Below, piece by piece: positions 28,015 to 36,714 of a DNA stretch of 64,000 nt. Source of the stretch: Candidatus Thiodiazotropha endolucinida (lineage in GTDB: Bacteria; Pseudomonadota; Gammaproteobacteria; Chromatiales; Chromatiaceae); NCBI RefSeq assembly GCF_001715975.1, contig NZ_MARB01000011.1, forward strand, positions 99,041 to 163,040, written 5' to 3'. The position numbers were made by a program, and so were the translations under genes. The number at the start of each line of letters is the position of its first letter. Positions within the stretch are counted from its first letter, which is position 1. The notes beneath the pieces were generated by a model. The model saw only the letters and a program-made list of their open reading frames with translations. It did not search any database and had not been told where the DNA came from.

Positions 28015-29571
28015 ATGAGTATTGCTGATAGCTACGACGCAATACCCTACGAATCAACTCCTTTACCCGAAACACATCCAGGGCATTTGGCATGTCTGGC
28101 GCGTTTGTATGGGATTGATTCCGTTCCACCGTCAAAGTGCAATGTCCTGGAGCTTGGCTGTGCCTGCGGGGGTAACCTGATACCCATGGCAGCGCGTTTG
28201 CCGGATAGCTATTTTCTGGGTATTGAGCTATCTCCTGAACAGGCACAGGAAGGGGCATCCCGGATTGCTGAGCTTGGTTTGTCAAACTGCGATATAAGGC
28301 AGGCGGATATACTCGATCTGCAGGATGAGGGACTCAGCTTCGACTACATCATCACCCATGGTGTCTATTCCTGGGCACCTCCCGAGGTTCGTGCACGGAT
28401 AATCGAACTCTCTTCGCGGTTACTCAGCCCACAGGGCGTGGCTTATATCAGTTATAACAGTTATCCGGGATGGCGTATGCGAGGGATGCTGCGCGATATG
28501 CTGCTGTATCAGGTGCGGAATATCCAATCGCCGCGTGCCAGGCTGGATGCCGCTCAAAATTACCTGGATCTTCTCGAAGCAGGATTGGGGGGATCGGAGC
28601 AAGCGCTCTTGTACTATTTGAAAGATGAAATAGAGCGCATACGCCACGCACATCCCAGCTATCTCTATCATGAGTATCTGGAAACCTATAATGAACCTGT
28701 GTTGCTTACCGATTTCATCAGTGAGGCCAATAAACATGGTCTGGACTATGTCGGTGATATTGTGCTTGAGATGCAATTTCCCGGTTACCTGGGAGAAGAG
28801 GCTGAACGATTTCTCAACATGATTGACGATCCGATTGAACGGTTGCAACAGGCAGATTTTTTATTGAACCGCAGTTTTCATCAAAGCCTGCTGTGTCATA
28901 AAGCCAGGCAGCCTTCTCGCTCGCCGGATATACAGCAGCTGCGTAACTTCGCATGGATAGCTGATTTACGCCCACCTAAAAAACTGGACCTGCGCCGAAA
29001 CAAGCCGGCGCCTTTCAGGCATTCGGAAGGTCAGAAGTACGAAATTGCCCATCCCTTGACCAAGGCGGGAATAGCCCTGTTGACAGACTGTTTTCCAACA
29101 CCTGTCTCTTTTGCTGAATTAGTGAGTCGAGCGGCAGAATGGGTGCGTGGCGACGGTGGCGATCATTTTGCAACGCAGGAAAATGAAATGCTCAATGAAA
29201 TGCTGATGCTTTATGCGAAGGGCATCCTCCATGCAAGACCAATAGATATGGTCGGTGACACAGTCGGCCTGCCCGATTGGCAGATGGATGCAGTAGCTCG
29301 CCTGGGTATATTGCGTGGGGATGGTCATATTCCAACTATTCATCATGCGGGAATACATCTGGATCAGTTCGCCGCACGTGTTATTAGATATATAGATGGG
29401 GCCACGGATAAAGAAAAACTGCTCCATAAACTTTTGGAAGATTTCAAGCCCGGTGGTGATTTGGCGGGGTTGGTCGATTCAAGGTTGTCCGCCGATGAGT
29501 TGATAGCCCATTTAGATCATCATTTGGAGCGGCTCCTTGCCATGTTTAGAAAACATGGTGTGCTCGGATAA
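28015..29571 (+). CDS. SAM methyltransferase with methyltransferase-regulatory domain
   Basis: A 518-residue two-domain protein. Residues about 1-230 are a class I methyltransferase: 'YDAIPYESTPLPETHPGHLA', motif I 'VLELGCACGGNLIPMA', 'FLGIELSPEQAQEG' and 'YISYNSYPGWRMRGMLRDML'. Residues about 240-340 match the predicted methyltransferase-regulatory domain (MethTransf_reg type), with 'DFISEANKHGLDYVGD', and the last 150 residues are a PKMT-like C-terminal part. The architecture is known for protein lysine methyltransferases such as PKMT1/PKMT2 of rickettsiae, which modify outer-membrane proteins; a protein substrate is therefore a reasonable guess, not shown. CAGGAG sits nine bases before the ATG. 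It is a single-gene unit between divergent rsmA and a convergent ATPase gene. Confidence 0.85.
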   Translation: MSIADSYDAIPYESTPLPETHPGHLACLARLYGIDSVPPSKCNVLELGCACGGNLIPMAARLPDSYFLGIELSPEQAQEGASRIAELGLSNCDIRQADILDLQDEGLSFDYIITHGVYSWAPPEVRARIIELSSRLLSPQGVAYISYNSYPGWRMRGMLRDMLLYQVRNIQSPRARLDAAQNYLDLLEAGLGGSEQALLYYLKDEIERIRHAHPSYLYHEYLETYNEPVLLTDFISEANKHGLDYVGDIVLEMQFPGYLGEEAERFLNMIDDPIERLQQADFLLNRSFHQSLLCHKARQPSRSPDIQQLRNFAWIADLRPPKKLDLRRNKPAPFRHSEGQKYEIAHPLTKAGIALLTDCFPTPVSFAELVSRAAEWVRGDGGDHFATQENEMLNEMLMLYAKGILHARPIDMVGDTVGLPDWQMDAVARLGILRGDGHIPTIHHAGIHLDQFAARVIRYIDGATDKEKLLHKLLEDFKPGGDLAGLVDSRLSADELIAHLDHHLERLLAMFRKHGVLG

Positions 29572-29695
29572 GGTAAAAGGGTTTGCTTTCATGTCGCTTC
29601 ATATTCACATCGGTACGGTTTAGGAAAGCGCTTTCAACTGGCGCTTCTATTTGACTGACCCAAACAACTTTCCCCGTTCCAATATTAGGGTGTTG

Positions 29696-32410
29696 TTACG
29701 TGTTATGTGCACGGCGCCGCAACCATTTTTCAGTGCCCACCACGGTATAGATCGCGAGGCCGCCACCCAGGATCAGACCCCATTCTATTAGACCGATCGG
29801 TGCGGTCCCGAAAAGCAGGTTCATTGTTGGGACGTAGGTCATGAGTATCTGCAACCCAGTCATCACTGTCACGCCCAGGATCAGCCATCGGTTAGAGAAT
29901 AAACCTAGCTGAAACATGCTGTAATGCAGCGAGCGGCAGTTGAACAGGTAGAAAAGCTCGCCGAATACGAACATGTTCATGGCCACGGTTCTTGCGATTT
30001 CAAGGCTTTGGCCCTGACTCAGCACCCATTCGAAGAGACCGAAAGCACCGGTGACCAGCATCAAACTCACCACCCCGATCCGTATGGCCAGCTCTTGGGT
30101 AATCACAGGTGTTTCGGGGCGGCGGGGTGGCCGGGTCATGATACCCGGCTCCTTATCTTCGAAGGCAAGCATCAAACCCAACAGTACGGCAGTCGTCATG
30201 TTTATCCATAGAATCTGTACCGGGGTGATGGGTAAAGCGACGCCGAGAAAGACCGCCAGCAGAATCACCAGACCTTCCCCCACGTTTGTCGGCAGTGTCC
30301 AGGTGATGAATTTGACCAGGTTATCGAATACTGCGCGTCCTTCCTCGACAGCCGCTTCGATGGTCGAGAAGTTATCGTCGGTCAGTACCATGTCAGCCGC
30401 TTCCTTGGCCACTTCTGTTCCTCCCATGCCCATGGCGACACCAATATCGGCCTGTTTGAGCGCAGGCGCATCGTTGACACCATCGCCTGTCATTGCCACG
30501 ACATGCCCTTGGGCCTGGAGCGCCTCGACCAGACGTAGTTTCTGTTCGGGCGTAACACGGGCGAATACCGCGATCTTTCCAGCGGCATCCACCAGGTTCT
30601 GATCGGTTAGTTGGGTCAGCGCGTGGCCGCTGATCGCAAAATCATCCAAATTGTCCTTCGTGGTGCCATCCAGACCGATCTGATGAGCGATGGATGCAGC
30701 AGTTACCACATGATCACCGGTGATCATCTTCACCCGCACCCCTGCCTGCTGACAGGTATTTACAGAGCTTATTGCTTCCTGTCTGGGGGGGTCCATCATT
30801 GCCTGCAGGCCCAAGAAAGTCAGTCCCTCGCTCACGTCAGCGTGATCGACTGATGAGGTAGGTGCGTTTGGAATCTTTCTGGCGAAAGCCAGCACGCGAA
30901 GACCGCGTATCGCCATTTCCTCTACTTGTTGATCGATCAGGTTCGTATCGAGCGGCGTGCGATCTCCATTGGAATTCAATGCGTCCTGACAACGCGAGAC
31001 GATGCTCTCCACGGATCCTTTCATGTAGATAATGCCATTGGCTTCGGCGGCTGTCTGGTGCAGGGTTGCCATATAGTGATGTTCGGACTCGAAGGGCAGG
31101 GTATCGACACGGGGATATTCCTGCTCGGAGGATTCCAACGTAAGGCCCGCTTTCAGAGCTGCGGAAACCAGGGCGGCCTCGGTCGGGTCTCCCTCGATTC
31201 CCCATGTATTCTCGTTATGGATGAGACGGGAATCATTGCACATCAGACCGGCGCGAAGGCATTCGGTCAACACGCCATGCGCTTCGACGTCGATGACGGA
31301 ATCGCTGAGGGAAATGTCCCCTTCCGGCGCGTAGCCGGTGCCGGCAAACTCATAGCATCCGCCACCGGCGCAAACCTCCTTAACGGTCATCTGGTTCTGT
31401 GTCAGTGTGCCTGTTTTATCGGAACAGATGACCGTGGTGCTGCCCAGTGTTTCCACCGCCGGCATGCGACGGATGATGGCATTGCGCCTGGCCATCTTGC
31501 CGACGCCGATGGCCAGCATAATAGTCATGGCGGCGGGCAGTCCTTCCGGTATTGCGCCCACGGCCAGCGCTACTGCGGCCATGAAGGTTTCCAGCAATGA
31601 GCCGCCATGCATCCACCCGGCCAGAATGGTCAGTCCGGCCAGGACCAGAATGATCCATAACAGAACACCACTGAATTGGGTGATTTTACGCGTCAGCGGT
31701 GTGGCAAGTATCTCGGCACTGGAAATAAGTGCATTGATATGGCCGATCTCGGTCGAATCGCCGGTGGCAACCACCAGCCCGGCACCTGTGCCGTGGGTCA
31801 CCAGGGTTGATGAATAGGCCATATTGTGACGATCGGCCAGCACGGTTTCCTGGACCAACTCTTCAGTCCGCTTTTGTACCGGCACAGATTCTCCAGTCAG
31901 AGTGGATTCATCGATTTGCAATTCCCGAGAATGCACCAGACGCAGGTCGGCAGGCACCTTGTCTCCGGATTGCATCAGCACCAGGTCGCCGGGGACCACA
32001 TCAGAAGAGGGAATAACGGTTTTCTTGCCCGCCCTGACTACCGTGGCTGAACCTTCCATGGATTGTGCCAGGGCCTCGATGGCCTTCAGCGCCTTGGATT
32101 CCTGGATGAATCCAACGATGGCATTGACCAGCACTACCCCGAAAATGACGCCGCTGTCGACCCACTCTTGCAGGAGAAAAGTAATCAGTGCCGCGGCGAG
32201 CAGGATATAGATCAGCGGCTGATGAAATTGCAGAAAGAAAAGCTCCAGCGGACCTTTGCCCTTTTGCGGCGTTAGACGGTTTGGGCCGAAATGGGCGTGA
32301 CGATGCTCCAGCTCAAAGATATCGAGCCCTTTTGTCGCGTTGGACTCCAGGAGCCCCTCGACTTCATCTGCTGATAAATGATGCCAATGTTTGGAAAGTA
32401 ATGTATCCAT
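29696..32410 (-). CDS. P-type cation-transporting ATPase (P2, Ca2+ type)
   Basis: A 904-residue inner-membrane pump. In order: N-terminal cation-ATPase domain ('HHLSADEVEGLLESN'), actuator domain with 'STLTGESVPVQKR', fourth helix with 'VGAIPEGLPAAMTIMLAIG', phosphorylation site 'ICSDKTGTLTQNQM', nucleotide-binding part with 'MKGSVESIVSRC', hinge 'MTGDGVNDAPALKQADIGVAMG', and a C-terminal bundle of helices. The PEGLPA ion-site motif and overall layout place it with the P2A/P2-type calcium and related pumps of bacteria, not with heavy-metal P1B pumps (no CPx). Transport of Ca2+ is most likely; Na+ or Mn2+ cannot be excluded. It is monocistronic. Confidence 0.92.
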   Translation of the reverse strand: MDTLLSKHWHHLSADEVEGLLESNATKGLDIFELEHRHAHFGPNRLTPQKGKGPLELFFLQFHQPLIYILLAAALITFLLQEWVDSGVIFGVVLVNAIVGFIQESKALKAIEALAQSMEGSATVVRAGKKTVIPSSDVVPGDLVLMQSGDKVPADLRLVHSRELQIDESTLTGESVPVQKRTEELVQETVLADRHNMAYSSTLVTHGTGAGLVVATGDSTEIGHINALISSAEILATPLTRKITQFSGVLLWIILVLAGLTILAGWMHGGSLLETFMAAVALAVGAIPEGLPAAMTIMLAIGVGKMARRNAIIRRMPAVETLGSTTVICSDKTGTLTQNQMTVKEVCAGGGCYEFAGTGYAPEGDISLSDSVIDVEAHGVLTECLRAGLMCNDSRLIHNENTWGIEGDPTEAALVSAALKAGLTLESSEQEYPRVDTLPFESEHHYMATLHQTAAEANGIIYMKGSVESIVSRCQDALNSNGDRTPLDTNLIDQQVEEMAIRGLRVLAFARKIPNAPTSSVDHADVSEGLTFLGLQAMMDPPRQEAISSVNTCQQAGVRVKMITGDHVVTAASIAHQIGLDGTTKDNLDDFAISGHALTQLTDQNLVDAAGKIAVFARVTPEQKLRLVEALQAQGHVVAMTGDGVNDAPALKQADIGVAMGMGGTEVAKEAADMVLTDDNFSTIEAAVEEGRAVFDNLVKFITWTLPTNVGEGLVILLAVFLGVALPITPVQILWINMTTAVLLGLMLAFEDKEPGIMTRPPRRPETPVITQELAIRIGVVSLMLVTGAFGLFEWVLSQGQSLEIARTVAMNMFVFGELFYLFNCRSLHYSMFQLGLFSNRWLILGVTVMTGLQILMTYVPTMNLLFGTAPIGLIEWGLILGGGLAIYTVVGTEKWLRRRAHNT

Positions 32411-32697
32411 ATTCAGTCAATAACCGTGATTATAGCAAGATCAGTTCTTCTTCATTCTTGTATTCTACCGCATCATGTTGATTTATCATCGGTCAGCCAG
32501 TTTCGGGCTATCTCAGATAGAACTGCTAAGGCATGGTAAAAAATTAACCGTTCTACATCTGTGGATTAGGAGTAAACATGCTTTTGACTGACTGTAACGG
32601 CATCACCGATGGGATCAGCGTAACCAGGTCCTGGGATGCAAACCTGATATTTTTGCATACTGGAATCATTCTGAAACAACGAGTGGGTTCGCTGAAG

Positions 32698-33621
32698 TCA
32701 TCCGGTATTAGTTTCTCTTTTAGTCTGACTTTCACCTTCATTGATCAGGTGCTGCAGGAAGGCCTCGGTGACGGCTGAAAGTCGCTTCCGCTTGAGATAG
32801 ACCGCGTACCATTGCCGCAGCAGTGGGAATCCTTTTACCTCCAGCACAGTATAGGCCCCGGATGCCGCATCCAGACTGAGCGTGTGTTGGGAGACGATGG
32901 CTATTCCCAGGCCGCCTGCGACGGCCTGCTTGACCGCCTCGTTGCTGCCGAGGGTCATGCGTGTCTTCAGTTCCATCTTTCGCTCCTCGAAAAAGCGCTC
33001 GGCGGCGAGGCGCGTGCCCGAGCCCTGCTCGCGCATGATGAACTGTTCATCGGACAACCGCTTTGCGGATAAGCGCTTTGTGCCTTCAAGGGGATGTCCT
33101 GTAGGCGCAATTACCACCAGGGGGTTTTGCATAAACGGCACTGCCTCGACATCCAGGCTGGCGGGTACCCGACCCATGATGTAGAGATCGTCCATATTCT
33201 GGCTCAGGCGAGTCAGGCACTGGTCCCGGTTTATGACCTCCAGCGCCACCTCGATCCCGGGATGTTGCTGGCAGAATTCCCCCAACAGACGCGGTACGAA
33301 ATATTTTGCGGTGGTGATGATCGAGAGCTTCAGTGTACCCCGCTCCAGCCCCTGCAGCTCCGCCAGTTCTGTCGAGAGCCCCTCCAGTCTCGCCAGCACA
33401 TCCCTGGCCGCCTGTTCAACCCTGAGACCCGCATCCGTTAGGTAGAGCTGTTTTCCCACCTGCTCATGCAGCGGTACGCCCATCGCCTCAGACATCTGTT
33501 TGATCTGTATCGAAAGGGCCGGTGTTGTCATGTGTAACTCAGCAGCGGCCCGGGTCATGTTTTGATGGCGTGCCAGTACAGTGAAGATGGCGAGCTGGTG
33601 GAGTGTCAGTCGTCTGTACAT
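32698..33621 (-). CDS. cbbR: LysR-family regulator, CbbR-like
   Basis: A 307-residue LysR-type regulator. The N-terminal winged helix-turn-helix is 'LTLHQLAIFTVLARHQNMTRAAAELHMTTPALSIQIKQM', here the first 40 or so residues; the effector domain has 'LKLSIITTAKYFVPRLLGEF', 'NRDQCLTRL', 'DDLYIMGRVP' and 'REQGSGTRLAAERFF', a pattern typical of CbbR, the activator of Calvin-cycle genes in autotrophs. It is divergent from a class II aldolase gene, with two TTA-N8-TAA sites between them that match the CbbR half-site pattern. No RuBisCO gene is in the window. Calling it CbbR-like is well supported; that it governs the aldolase is inference from the divergent layout. Confidence 0.82.
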   Translation of the reverse strand: MYRRLTLHQLAIFTVLARHQNMTRAAAELHMTTPALSIQIKQMSEAMGVPLHEQVGKQLYLTDAGLRVEQAARDVLARLEGLSTELAELQGLERGTLKLSIITTAKYFVPRLLGEFCQQHPGIEVALEVINRDQCLTRLSQNMDDLYIMGRVPASLDVEAVPFMQNPLVVIAPTGHPLEGTKRLSAKRLSDEQFIMREQGSGTRLAAERFFEERKMELKTRMTLGSNEAVKQAVAGGLGIAIVSQHTLSLDAASGAYTVLEVKGFPLLRQWYAVYLKRKRLSAVTEAFLQHLINEGESQTKRETNTG

Positions 33622-33625
33622 AGGG

Positions 33626-33672
33626 TTATATTAAAATAAAACGATACATTTTAGATGTTTAAATTATATTAA
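33626..33672. promoter_or_regulatory. Putative CbbR/LysR operator: two TTA-N8-TAA sites
   Basis: TTATATTAAAATAA (33626-33639) and TTAAATTATATTAA (33659-33672) each fit TTA-N8-TAA, 33 bases apart, about three helical turns. They lie in the AT-rich gap between the divergent LysR gene and the aldolase gene, the normal place for LysR recall and activation sites. Short AT-rich motifs can arise by chance. Confidence 0.5.
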
Positions 33673-33776
33673 TCTGAACATGCACGTAAAGTGGCATCAG
33701 GATTCACCCGGAGTGCCACTTACCGCAGACGGCCTTTGCCGTTGCGCTGTGGCGCTTTATTGTTCAGGAGATTGTT

Positions 33777-34997
33777 ATGCCGATCGTTGATATGAAGGGG
33801 ATGCTCGATCATGCCTACTGCAATGGCTATGCGGTCGGCGCCTTTGATGTAGTCAGTCTCGATTTTCTCACCGGTATCATGTCGGCTGCCGAACGCTGCC
33901 GCTCACCGGTGATACTCTCACTGGCAGAATCCCACTTTGCGCATTTCGACTTCGAGCTGCTCATGAGTGCGGTGGAACACGCAGCGCAACGGGCGACAGT
34001 TCCGGTGGCGATCCACCTCGATCACGGTATGAGCATCGAGTCGGCTGTCCGATCCATCAGGCTCGGTTGTAACGGGGTCATGGTCGACGCCTCGCACTGT
34101 CCATTTGAAGAGAATGTAGCGTTGACCCTGGGTGTCGTGGGGATGGCGCGGGGTTGCGGTGTGCCGGTCGAAGGTGAGCTTGGCTACGTGCCCGGTATCG
34201 AGGGAGAGGATGCCGAGCGCCATCCCGGTGAACTGGTCTATACCACTGTCCCTGAAGCGAAAGCGTATGTACAGCGTACCGGCGTTGACTTTCTCGCCAT
34301 ATCCATCGGTACTGTGCATGGAAGGATGAAAGGGGAACCCGATCTCAACTATGCGCGACTTCAGGAGATCAACGAGGCTTTACGCATTCCACTGGTGCTC
34401 CACGGCGGCACCGGCCTCGCTGATGAACAGTACAGCAGGCTTATTGCCAACGGCATCAGCAAGATAAACTACTATACCGCGCTGGCGGATGCCTCAGGCC
34501 ATCGTATACAACAGAATGCGAAGCGTGGAGAGCGGGGCTATACCGCACTGGTGAACGGTACGGCGGATGTCATCTCACAAGAGGTCGAGCGGTGCATGCG
34601 TCTGTGGGGAGCGGCCGGTCGCGCCGACGAAGTTCTAAAGGCCTGCGATCTCTGGGTACCGGTTGAACACCTGATTATCTACAACGCCGATGCGAGTGAA
34701 AAGCAGGTGCGTGACATGATGGCTGAAGGGCAGCGGGTGCTTTCCCGAATTCCAGGTGTCAGGGCAGTATTCACCGGCAATGCGGTGCAGGATGCAGCGC
34801 GCTATCGTTTTACCTGGCTGGTTCGTTTCTGTCACCCGGCAGTGATCGACAGTTATCGTGAACACCCGGATCACGTTGCCTTTGCCGATAACCATTTTCG
34901 TCCTGTTGCGGGTGACCGTATCAGTATCGATTACCAGGGCGTGGAAGATAGGGGTACCCTGGCTGACAGGGATAAAGGCATCAGGAGAAGTGCCTAA
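33777..34997 (+). CDS. Class II fructose-bisphosphate aldolase fused to a Dabb domain
   Basis: A 406-residue fusion. Residues 1-290 are a zinc-dependent class II aldolase: catalytic D82 and zinc ligand H83 in 'VAIHLDHGMS', 'VEGELGYVPG' (E132/E134 region), zinc ligands H181 ('GTVHG') and H209 ('LHGGTGL'), and the phosphate loop 'GISKINYYTALA'. Residues about 296-387 form an added stress-responsive A/B-barrel (Dabb) domain: 'VEHLIIYNADASEKQV', 'IPGVRAVFTGNAV', 'YREHPDHVAFADNHFRP'. Class II aldolases are normally 285-350 residues without such a tail. CAGGAG lies eight bases before the ATG. Divergence from a CbbR-like gene suggests a Calvin-cycle or gluconeogenic role; tagatose-type substrates are possible because 'INYYTA' departs from the usual 'INVNTE'. 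Confidence 0.85.
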   Translation: MPIVDMKGMLDHAYCNGYAVGAFDVVSLDFLTGIMSAAERCRSPVILSLAESHFAHFDFELLMSAVEHAAQRATVPVAIHLDHGMSIESAVRSIRLGCNGVMVDASHCPFEENVALTLGVVGMARGCGVPVEGELGYVPGIEGEDAERHPGELVYTTVPEAKAYVQRTGVDFLAISIGTVHGRMKGEPDLNYARLQEINEALRIPLVLHGGTGLADEQYSRLIANGISKINYYTALADASGHRIQQNAKRGERGYTALVNGTADVISQEVERCMRLWGAAGRADEVLKACDLWVPVEHLIIYNADASEKQVRDMMAEGQRVLSRIPGVRAVFTGNAVQDAARYRFTWLVRFCHPAVIDSYREHPDHVAFADNHFRPVAGDRISIDYQGVEDRGTLADRDKGIRRSA

Positions 34998-35281
34998 CGG
35001 CATACTTTCATTCAATGAACCCTAACTATAATAGGTTGCCCTCATTTGCTGCGGAACATTCCTGTGAATAGGAGGCAAGCTGTGGGTAGCGACAAAAATT
35101 GATTTCTCTCAAAATAGTGGATTCAATAATTCGCCATAATATTATATTTCAGCCAACAACCATGACCGGCATGAGTGGATTAGCGGGCGTCGATGTCTGC
35201 TGAAATTAGAGTCCGGCAGTGAAATATAAGATCTGATGTCCGCGAGCTGAGGTATATCAAGAAAGGGTGTTTTTATAATTT

Positions 35282-36700
35282 ATGATTCGTAAAATACTCA
35301 TCGCAAACAGGGGCGAAATTGCCGTTCGTATTATTCGTGCGTGTGCGGATATGGGTATTCGTTCTGTCGCGATCTATTCCGAGGCGGACCGGTTCTCCCT
35401 GCACGTGAAAAAGGCCGACGAAGCCTTCAGTCTCGGTAGTGATCCTTTGGCGGGTTATCTGAATGTGCACCGCATTGTCAACCTGGCGGCATCGACCGGT
35501 TGCGATGCGATCCATCCGGGCTACGGATTTCTGTCGGAAAACCCAGAACTGGCGGCGGCCTGTGCGCGACGTGGCATCACCTTTATCGGTCCCAGCGCCG
35601 ATGTGATCAAACGCATGGGTGACAAGACCGAGGCGCGCGATGCGATGAAGGCTGCGGGCCTGCCGGTCACGCCGGGTTCTGACGGTAACCTGGAAAATAT
35701 TGAGGAGGCGTTGGAACTCGCGGAAGAGTTGGGTTATCCGGTGATGCTGAAAGCAACTTCAGGCGGTGGGGGTCGAGGCATTCGTCGTTGCGATACGGCG
35801 GAAGAGTTGCAGCGCAATTATCAGCGGGTTATCTCGGAAGCCACCAAGGCATTCGGCCGTGCCGATATCTTCCTGGAAAAGTGCATCGTTGACCCTCGCC
35901 ATATCGAGGTTCAGGTGCTGGCGGATCATTATGGCAACGCCATTCATCTCTATGAGCGCGACTGCTCGATTCAGCGGCGCAATCAGAAATTGATCGAGAT
36001 CGCGCCCTCGCCGCAACTGGATGAGGCCCAGCGGCAATATCTCGGCGGGCTTGCGGTTTTGGCCGCCAAGGCGGTGGGCTATACCAACGCCGGTACAGTC
36101 GAGTTTCTGCTCGATGCCGATGGGCGCTTCTATTTCATGGAGATGAACACCCGGGTACAGGTGGAGCATACGATCACTGAAACCATCACCGGGGTGGATA
36201 TCGTGGAAGAACAGATCCGGGTGGCAGCGGGTTTGGCCCTACGCTTCGAGCAGCATGAGATCGTGCACCAGGGTTTTGCAATCCAGTTCCGTGTCAATGC
36301 CGAGGATCCCAAAAACGGTTTTCTGCCCAGCTTTGGACGCATATCACGCTACTATGCGCCAGGTGGACCGGGGGTGCGGACGGATGCCGCCATCTACACC
36401 GGTTACACGGTTCCCCCCTATTACGATTCGATGCTGGCCAAAGTGATTGTCTGGGCGCAGGAGTGGGAGGATGCCATCAATCGGGGTGAGCGTGCCTTGC
36501 GCGATATGGGTTTGCAAGGCATCAAAACCACCATACCCTATTATCTTGAAATCCTGCACCATCCGCAGTTCCGTTCGGGTGAGTTCAATACCGGTTTTGT
36601 CGAGGCCCATCCGGAACTGACCCAATTCTCCCAGAAACTCAGCCCCGAAGACCTGGCCCTGGTCTTGGCGGCGGCGACAGCGGCCCATACGGGGCTTTGA
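35282..36700 (+). CDS. pycA: Pyruvate carboxylase subunit A (biotin carboxylase)
   Basis: ATP-dependent biotin carboxylase, 472 residues, of the two-subunit pyruvate carboxylase type. Seen: 'KILIANRGEIAVRIIRACADMG' at the N-terminus, 'AIHPGYGFLSENPELAAAC', the ATP-grasp loop 'KATSGGGGRGIRRC', 'EFLLDADGRFYFMEMNTRVQVEHTITE' and 'QFRVNAEDP'. The partner carboxyltransferase starts 14 bases after the stop, so this subunit serves pyruvate (or oxaloacetate) rather than acetyl-CoA; an acetyl-CoA enzyme would have accB next to it. The product oxaloacetate feeds the TCA cycle and gluconeogenesis. The leader has only a weak GAAAGGG site. Confidence 0.9.
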   Translation: MIRKILIANRGEIAVRIIRACADMGIRSVAIYSEADRFSLHVKKADEAFSLGSDPLAGYLNVHRIVNLAASTGCDAIHPGYGFLSENPELAAACARRGITFIGPSADVIKRMGDKTEARDAMKAAGLPVTPGSDGNLENIEEALELAEELGYPVMLKATSGGGGRGIRRCDTAEELQRNYQRVISEATKAFGRADIFLEKCIVDPRHIEVQVLADHYGNAIHLYERDCSIQRRNQKLIEIAPSPQLDEAQRQYLGGLAVLAAKAVGYTNAGTVEFLLDADGRFYFMEMNTRVQVEHTITETITGVDIVEEQIRVAAGLALRFEQHEIVHQGFAIQFRVNAEDPKNGFLPSFGRISRYYAPGGPGVRTDAAIYTGYTVPPYYDSMLAKVIVWAQEWEDAINRGERALRDMGLQGIKTTIPYYLEILHHPQFRSGEFNTGFVEAHPELTQFSQKLSPEDLALVLAAATAAHTGL

Positions 36701-36714
36701 TCAGGAGTTTGCGA

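Noticed and set aside
32578-32778. 66-codon plus-strand frame behind AGGAG between the ATPase and LysR genes
   Set aside because: It has a fair ribosome binding site, but its 3' third is antisense to the LysR gene and the product shows no family, signal or membrane feature.
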